Below, piece by piece: positions 20,601-23,718 of a stretch of 23,718 nt of DNA; within the stretch, counting starts at the first letter, position 1; every line of letters starts with the position of its first letter. The DNA is taken from positions 1 through 23,718 of IMG/VR virus record IMGVR_UViG_3300006165_001806, one strand, 5' to 3'. The DNA is from a virus. The notes beneath the pieces are model-generated. The model searched no databases. It worked only from the letters and a program-made list of their open reading frames with translations, and was not told where the DNA came from. The translations under genes and the position numbers were made by a program.

Positions 20601-21121
20601 TGTTCCTCCAATAATTTATAGTCAAGACGTGGGTAACGATAACGATTTTCCCCCTCATACGATTTAGATATGAGCGAGAATATGTTGTTAAGTCCTATTT
20701 GATTTTGCGCGATTAGTATAAGATGGTTCTTCTTCTTGATTATGTTGGCTTTCGCCTTGGAATCACCCTCGTTCTCGATAGCCATGTTGTCCGAGTTTTT
20801 TAGTTTCCTTGCTTCTTTCTTATCTTCTTTCGCTTTCTCATACGCTTCTTTCCACTTATCGATAGAAGGCAGGAAGTAAGCTTCAACACCGAAGATAGGT
20901 TTAAAGTCTTTCCCCTGCTCTTTCATCTTTCGAGCATGCAACACCTGGTAGGACATACCATTGGCGTTGCCATGGTCCGTGAGCGCGAGGGCATCACTGC
21001 CGTTCTCGTAGGCGAAGTCCATGTGTTCCTGCGGGTACCCAAGTGCATCGAAGGGGGACCCCACTACACTATGTGCGTGCAACCCTACAAAAGGTATTGA
21101 TGATTTTTTTCTGTCTGTCAT
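17693..21121 (-). CDS. dnaE: DNA polymerase III alpha subunit (DnaE-type replicase)
   Basis: The 1142-residue protein is a near full-length C-family polymerase (E. coli DnaE 1160). It has an N-terminal PHP domain (LHAHS 14-18, LTDHG 47-51), the finger/palm segment SGPGRGSAAGSLLSYVLGIT, catalytic Asp470 and Asp472 in YPDIDYD, the third Asp635 in KFDFLGLSTLRM, FQEQIALLAHKLG, the GYGFNKSHAVSYSVLSYQ segment, a helix-hairpin-helix region (near 900) and a C-terminal OB-like domain (KKTKNGKDYWVVRALDP). All catalytic residues are present. The phage therefore probably copies its DNA with its own C-family replicase; proofreading and clamp partners are not in the window. Its ATG overlaps the upstream stop as ATGA. 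Confidence 0.97.
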   Translation of the reverse strand: MTDRKKSSIPFVGLHAHSVVGSPFDALGYPQEHMDFAYENGSDALALTDHGNANGMSYQVLHARKMKEQGKDFKPIFGVEAYFLPSIDKWKEAYEKAKEDKKEARKLKNSDNMAIENEGDSKAKANIIKKKNHLILIAQNQIGLNNIFSLISKSYEGENRYRYPRLDYKLLEEHNEGIIASSACLGGVYAGNYWDNRDDGADAVLAAMRETTENMQSIFGDRWYGELQWFSAPEQHELNNYIIDVSKEYNMELISTADSHYPTPTAWKDRELYKRLGFLGRAQKPEWMTDELPMDVEDLGMELFPKNGDQMWEDYKKYSSLCGVEYDDDLVMKSITNTHKIAFERIESFMPDSTVRLPEFVVPPDHTATGALTKLAITGLKSMDLHKKMNYIDRLKEEIKIIDERGFSKYFLTMKAIADRANDVMLSGPGRGSAAGSLLSYVLGITQIDPIKYDLLFSRFMRRDATDYPDIDYDVSDRMKLTNLLIDEWGANTVVPISNYNTLQLRSLIKDVSKFYNVPFTEVNPVTSKMIEEATPAAKKKHGIKSGVYTPTFEETMEFSTTLQKYLEKYPFIKTHIEAIYGSVRSISRHAGGVVIGEQLDKYMPLITNKGVTQTPWSEGQNVRHLEPLGFIKFDFLGLSTLRMIEVAIEHILERYHGIEDVTYNDVKEYYDKNLHPDVIDLNDKNVYENIFHKGNFAGVFQFTQEGAQEFCMRAKPKNIIDISAITSIYRPGPLGANVDKSYVEAKGNPDNIHYIHPLLREVTQETYGFLIFQEQIALLAHKLGKNVSLDEGNALRKLLTKKGTGKDASEKDKIQKKFVEGCIEKNIDKVSAEKLWANFEYFSGYGFNKSHAVSYSVLSYQCAWLLNYYPSEWVAAFLDREPEGRKEQAINIVKKMGYEVQPIDINLSTTKWSIEEDNKSLRQPFNSIKGLGEAAIKQIMDNRPFNTAEELLFNEGISYSKLNKKVIDVLCRCGALDNLIDERFTGDKHFWGAVACERPKNKKKFLNNIEAFAEQGSFSDEEKIRHISDLTGVFPFDIVVNKDVQRKLQEYCVPPLGEWDEDLGVAWFIPREIVRKKTKNGKDYWVVRALDPTSTITSIKCWGIKKDEELHINRPYMAKLDYDDQWGFSTRSIRHNFKLLG

Positions 21122-21603
21122 TGATTTTTCCTCATAAGTTTAGCTGTCGAATCTGCCGGTTTCATAGTATCACTGTATTCGAATCCTTCCAGGAGTTGGT
21201 CTATATATATCTTGTCCCCAAACAAACCTTCACACCTATCATGAAAAATCCTAGCCCTCAAATGGACCGGAGTAGTACCCTTTGAGAACTCGTAACCCAA
21301 TCGGGTGGGCCTCCAGTGTCCCGGAGTGCCTCTCTCCACGAGACCCCAGTGTTTTAGTGTAGTCAGTTGTTTGCTGTTCAGATGATTTGGTATGTTGTGG
21401 GCGATATGAATGTAATTACCGCCGCAGGCTCCATCAAGCCATTTAAGACCCATGGCCATGGTTTTGTTTATGGGCCTATCATCGTATTTGACCCTTCTAT
21501 CACAAGCAGGACACTGGAAACCTTTACACTTTTTCTCTTCCGTAAAGAAATGTTTTCTAACCGTCTCCACACACATGTTAATCCACCCCTGCCTTGTGCT
21601 CAT
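21118..21603 (-). CDS. Zinc/winged-helix-like phage protein upstream of dnaE
   Basis: The N-terminal part has a Cys cluster (C26, C31, C34: KCKGFQCPACDRRVK) and the C-terminal part a winged-helix-like segment (SKQLTTLKHWGLVERGTPGH and GHWRPTRLGYEFSKG). This layout matches a family of unknown function widespread in phages (from memory). It may bind DNA or RNA. I choose the ATG at 21603 (161 aa): AAGGAG lies 6 bases upstream and a sigma-70 promoter lies just before, at 21623-21651. A TTG at 21651 would add 16 residues but would start inside that promoter. It overlaps dnaE by ATGA, suggesting co-expression with the replicase. Confidence 0.75.
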   Translation of the reverse strand: MSTRQGWINMCVETVRKHFFTEEKKCKGFQCPACDRRVKYDDRPINKTMAMGLKWLDGACGGNYIHIAHNIPNHLNSKQLTTLKHWGLVERGTPGHWRPTRLGYEFSKGTTPVHLRARIFHDRCEGLFGDKIYIDQLLEGFEYSDTMKPADSTAKLMRKNQ

Positions 21604-21622
21604 CATGTTCTCCTTTCCGAAT

Positions 21623-21651
21623 AGGATATCAAGCCCGCGCGGGTTTGTCAA
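21623..21651 (-). promoter_or_regulatory. Sigma-70 promoter before the dnaE pair
   Basis: TTGACA (6 of 6), 17-base spacer, TATCCT (4 of 6) on the minus strand, beginning at the stop codon of the cysteine synthase gene. The spacer contains the perfect 10-bp palindrome CCCGCGCGGG (21634-21643), a possible operator. The leader to the ATG at 21603 is about 12 bases. Confidence 0.6.
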
Positions 21652-22514
21652 TCAAAAATACTCAAGTATCTCTCGCCGCGATCACACAAGAATGTGACCA
21701 CAACACCCTCAAATTCATTATCTTCCATCCACCGCTCGGACGCCAATACATTAGCTCCCGCGCTAATCCCTACAAAGAGACCGTGCCCTCTCGCCAATTT
21801 TTTCGCTCTTTCAACGGCCTCCACCGTGGTGATATCGATTGTATCGTCTATTTCTTCACGATTAACAAGGTAGTCACCACCGTCTCCGATACCCTGTATG
21901 CCATGGTTGGCTCCCTCGGCAGGCATCACCATCAAGAACTTTGGTAGGGGGTCTGCGAAGCGTTCTAGAGCCCTCTTCACACCCATTATAGTCCCACCGG
22001 TCCCGGCTCCAGACACAATCGCCGCAATTTTTCCTTCTTTCCTCTGGATCAACTGCTTTTTAATCTCAAAGCCGGTTGTCCATTCATGACAACTGACGTT
22101 GTCGGCGTTGCTAAATTGTCTAGGAGAGAAATAGCTTTCATTCTCTTCTACCATCTTATCTCTTAGGGCTATAGCGCCTTTGAAGTCACTTTGCCCAACC
22201 TCTATTATTGTTGCTCCAAATAACCTTATCATCTGCTTTCTCTCCTCGCTCATGTTGCAAGGTAGGATCACGATAACGTTATAACCTTTAACAGAGCCGA
22301 GCATAGAAAAAGAAATTCCCGTATTCCCCGACGACGCCTCGACTATAGTATCACCCGGCTTTAGCTCTCCTCTCTCCTCCGCCTTTGTCAAGACGTAGTA
22401 GGCCATTCTGTCCTTAATAGACCCGGTCGGGTTATATGTTTCAAGCTTGGCGTATAGTCTTGGGTTTATTTGTATGAGGGGAGTCTCACCAATGTAGTTT
22501 AAAATATCACTCAT
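21648..22514 (-). CDS. cysK: Cysteine synthase-type PLP enzyme (O-acetylserine sulfhydrylase family)
   Basis: The 288-residue protein matches fold-type II PLP enzymes: NPTGSIKDRM with the PLP Lys34, the substrate loop SSGNTG (61-66), the phosphate-binding SGAGTGGT and the end motif CDRGERYLS. In cysteine synthase these make L-cysteine from O-acetylserine and sulfide. It is about 25-30 residues shorter than bacterial CysK (~315-320), mostly at the C-terminus, so it probably lacks regulatory contacts with serine acetyltransferase. Its ATG overlaps the nucleotidyltransferase-like gene by 8 bases. It may raise host cysteine supply, or act on a related substrate (the same fold includes CysM, CBS and diaminopropionate synthases). 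Activity is likely; exact substrate is not shown. Confidence 0.9.
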   Translation of the reverse strand: MSDILNYIGETPLIQINPRLYAKLETYNPTGSIKDRMAYYVLTKAEERGELKPGDTIVEASSGNTGISFSMLGSVKGYNVIVILPCNMSEERKQMIRLFGATIIEVGQSDFKGAIALRDKMVEENESYFSPRQFSNADNVSCHEWTTGFEIKKQLIQRKEGKIAAIVSGAGTGGTIMGVKRALERFADPLPKFLMVMPAEGANHGIQGIGDGGDYLVNREEIDDTIDITTVEAVERAKKLARGHGLFVGISAGANVLASERWMEDNEFEGVVVTFLCDRGERYLSIFD

Positions 22515-23376
22515 TCTCTATTCCGATTCCTTTTAATAGGTGGGGGCTTAGTATTCTTTTAGCGGGTCGGCATATGTCATCCGGTTTGTTGGCCATATAG
22601 TTTTGGTAACCATCCCAACTGCTTATATTAAAGTAGTAAGGGGTCTCCTCAATCCGCTCAAGCACTAGGTCATAGAATACATCATTTAAAGAGAAAAAGC
22701 GAGCAGAATATTGTTCTTCTATAGGAAGCGATACCTTTCTGTCCCCCCAATCTTGATTCTCATATCTAGCAGTGCCGTTCTCTTTGACCATATCTATAAA
22801 GTATAAGCACTGTTGATAATCGAACGTAAATGGTAAATATTCTTCGTCAATAACGGTTTTGCCCTGCCAAGATAGGGAAAAATTTTTCGGACTGGAAATC
22901 ACCCTCCGGTGGCTCCTTAAAAACTCCGGGTTATGGACCCCGTATGGGAAAGAAACAAAAAACTTGTTCGGCACTAGCCAACTGCTGAGTCTCCCGATCA
23001 TCTCGTTCGCGGTCTTAGTCCCGTAAAGGACACTCCACGCGAGGCTGTCTCTTTTGTCCCGGTCGTGCGGGTGGATCGCCACATAGTATATTGGGATCCT
23101 CACCCTAACTTCATGGGAAAAATTCTCGAAGTTCCTATACGCGTACACCGGGTCCTCTACAAAATCTCCGAGACGCGCTTTTATCAACGGCATCATGTCG
23201 GTATGACAAATAACGAATATTGTTTCACACCCGGCGTAGCTACAATCTATAATAGATCTCTCGACAGCGAGGTAATCTTGTGCTATCGGCATAAGGCAAT
23301 CGTGCCATGGCATATTAAAATCTAGCTTTCGCCCTGCAACAGGAACAATACCGGCAAGATGGTAGCCCGGCTCCAC
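22507..23376 (-). CDS. Nucleotidyltransferase-like protein (GT-A fold)
   Basis: The 289-residue protein starts YHLAGIVPVAGRKLDFNMPW, then PIAQDYLAVERSIIDCSYAG and CETIFVICHTD. This is the order of sugar-nucleotide or nucleotidyl transferases of the GlmU/RmlA type (G-x-G-x-R-like start, a proline-rich loop, an ERS helix and a strand with a downstream acidic residue). A second block, HDRDKRDSLAWSVLYG, may carry the metal-binding Asp. The C-terminal half is unique to me. Similar genes in marine phages are annotated as nucleotidyltransferases (from memory). It may make an activated sugar or modify a nucleotide; substrate unknown. It starts with GTG in TAGTG with GAGGA 6 bases before. Confidence 0.65.
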   Translation of the reverse strand: MEPGYHLAGIVPVAGRKLDFNMPWHDCLMPIAQDYLAVERSIIDCSYAGCETIFVICHTDMMPLIKARLGDFVEDPVYAYRNFENFSHEVRVRIPIYYVAIHPHDRDKRDSLAWSVLYGTKTANEMIGRLSSWLVPNKFFVSFPYGVHNPEFLRSHRRVISSPKNFSLSWQGKTVIDEEYLPFTFDYQQCLYFIDMVKENGTARYENQDWGDRKVSLPIEEQYSARFFSLNDVFYDLVLERIEETPYYFNISSWDGYQNYMANKPDDICRPAKRILSPHLLKGIGIENE

Positions 23377-23718
23377 TAAAGATCCTCATTATCAAAAGTT
23401 ATATTTCCAAACTTGACAAACTCTTTGGTTCTCTGTGGGAGAACCTCTCTTTTAACAAAGTCTAATTTTATGGGTCTGTACCTCGATACATCGGGTTTGT
23501 TTCTATAAAACCCGTTTCTTGGTCCTTTTATCTCATTTTGTTTAAGTATTTTCTCCAAACGGAACCTGCTCATCGTGTCAGAGAAATCAAACTTTTTAAG
23601 TTGTTTATCGTTTAAAAACGATTGTGCGATCACGAGGTTTCGGGGTCTTTTCCTAATAATAGTCTTCCTCACTAAAGCAGAACCTTCGTCGTGTAACTCA
23701 AGAAAATGTATATCCTTG
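23376..23718 (-). CDS. Basic protein of unknown function, probably cut by the right edge
   Basis: The frame from the TAG at 23376 runs open to the window end. A GTG at 23672 gives 98 residues, but its ribosome site (GAAGG, 11 bases away) is weak and the 15 codons beyond it read KDIHFLELHDEGSAL, a plausible protein, so the gene probably starts outside the window. The visible part is Lys/Arg-rich with a helical centre (RFRLEKILKQNEIKG) and an acidic last few residues. No family is recognised. It overlaps the nucleotidyltransferase-like start by a single base. Confidence 0.6.
   Translation of the reverse strand, partial: KDIHFLELHDEGSALVRKTIIRKRPRNLVIAQSFLNDKQLKKFDFSDTMSRFRLEKILKQNEIKGPRNGFYRNKPDVSRYRPIKLDFVKREVLPQRTKEFVKFGNITFDNEDL

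Overview
This window looks like part of the genome of a large, strictly virulent-looking tailed dsDNA bacteriophage, probably from an aquatic or marine setting (inference from gene content). Every supportable gene lies on the minus strand. Genes are packed with 1-8 nt overlaps (ATGA, TAATG, TAGTG) and preceded by AGGAG-type ribosome sites. The mix is typical of a phage with a big genome: a bacterial-type DnaE replicase, two tail-fibre-like proteins with endosialidase-type chaperone ends, a peptidoglycan amidase, a GroEL, a ClpP-like protease, peptide deformylase, dUTPase and several metabolic genes. There is no integrase, transposase, tRNA or CRISPR. Extended -10 and TTGACA promoters plus hairpin/U-tract terminators suggest that host sigma-70-type RNA polymerase reads at least part of it.

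Layout in the direction of transcription (right to left). (1) 23718-21648: a basic protein running off the edge, a nucleotidyltransferase-like protein and a cysteine-synthase-type PLP enzyme. (2) 21603-17693: a zinc/winged-helix protein and full-length DnaE, behind a promoter buried in the end of the cysteine synthase gene. (3) 17636-14082: two fibre-like proteins ending in S74 chaperone domains, closed by a strong terminator. (4) 13935-11672: dUTPase, a CBS-less IMP dehydrogenase/GMP reductase, a ribbon-helix-helix-like protein and a small Cys-rich sigma region-4-like protein, behind a strong promoter. (5) 11601-11008: an acidic scaffold- or virion-like protein with its own terminator. (6) 10942-7789: membrane protein, ClpP-like protease, amidase, and two tandem proteins sharing an N-terminal K-I-(T/N)-K..LKQIIKEE tag. 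(7) 7725-1847: GroEL behind a near-consensus promoter with a palindrome in its spacer, followed by many small genes (coiled-coil/TM lysis-like protein, membrane proteins, PAP2 phosphatase, peptide deformylase, zinc-ribbon protein, and 53-aa and 29-aa proteins). (8) 1733-1: a structural protein, a terminator, a short PurA-family enzyme behind its own promoter, and the first 14 codons of a further gene.

How they fit together. dUTPase, the GuaB/GuaC-type enzyme and the PurA-type enzyme act on nucleotide pools around the IMP branch point and would feed DnaE. GroEL and ClpP-like proteins would serve folding and processing of virion parts. The amidase and the coiled-coil/TM protein fit lysis. Three perfect copies of TAAATAGT (ACTATTTA on the coding strand) lie just upstream of three virion-type genes and may be a phage-specific late promoter element, possibly linked to the phage's own sigma-like protein. 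No gene-free stretch exceeds about 155 bases.
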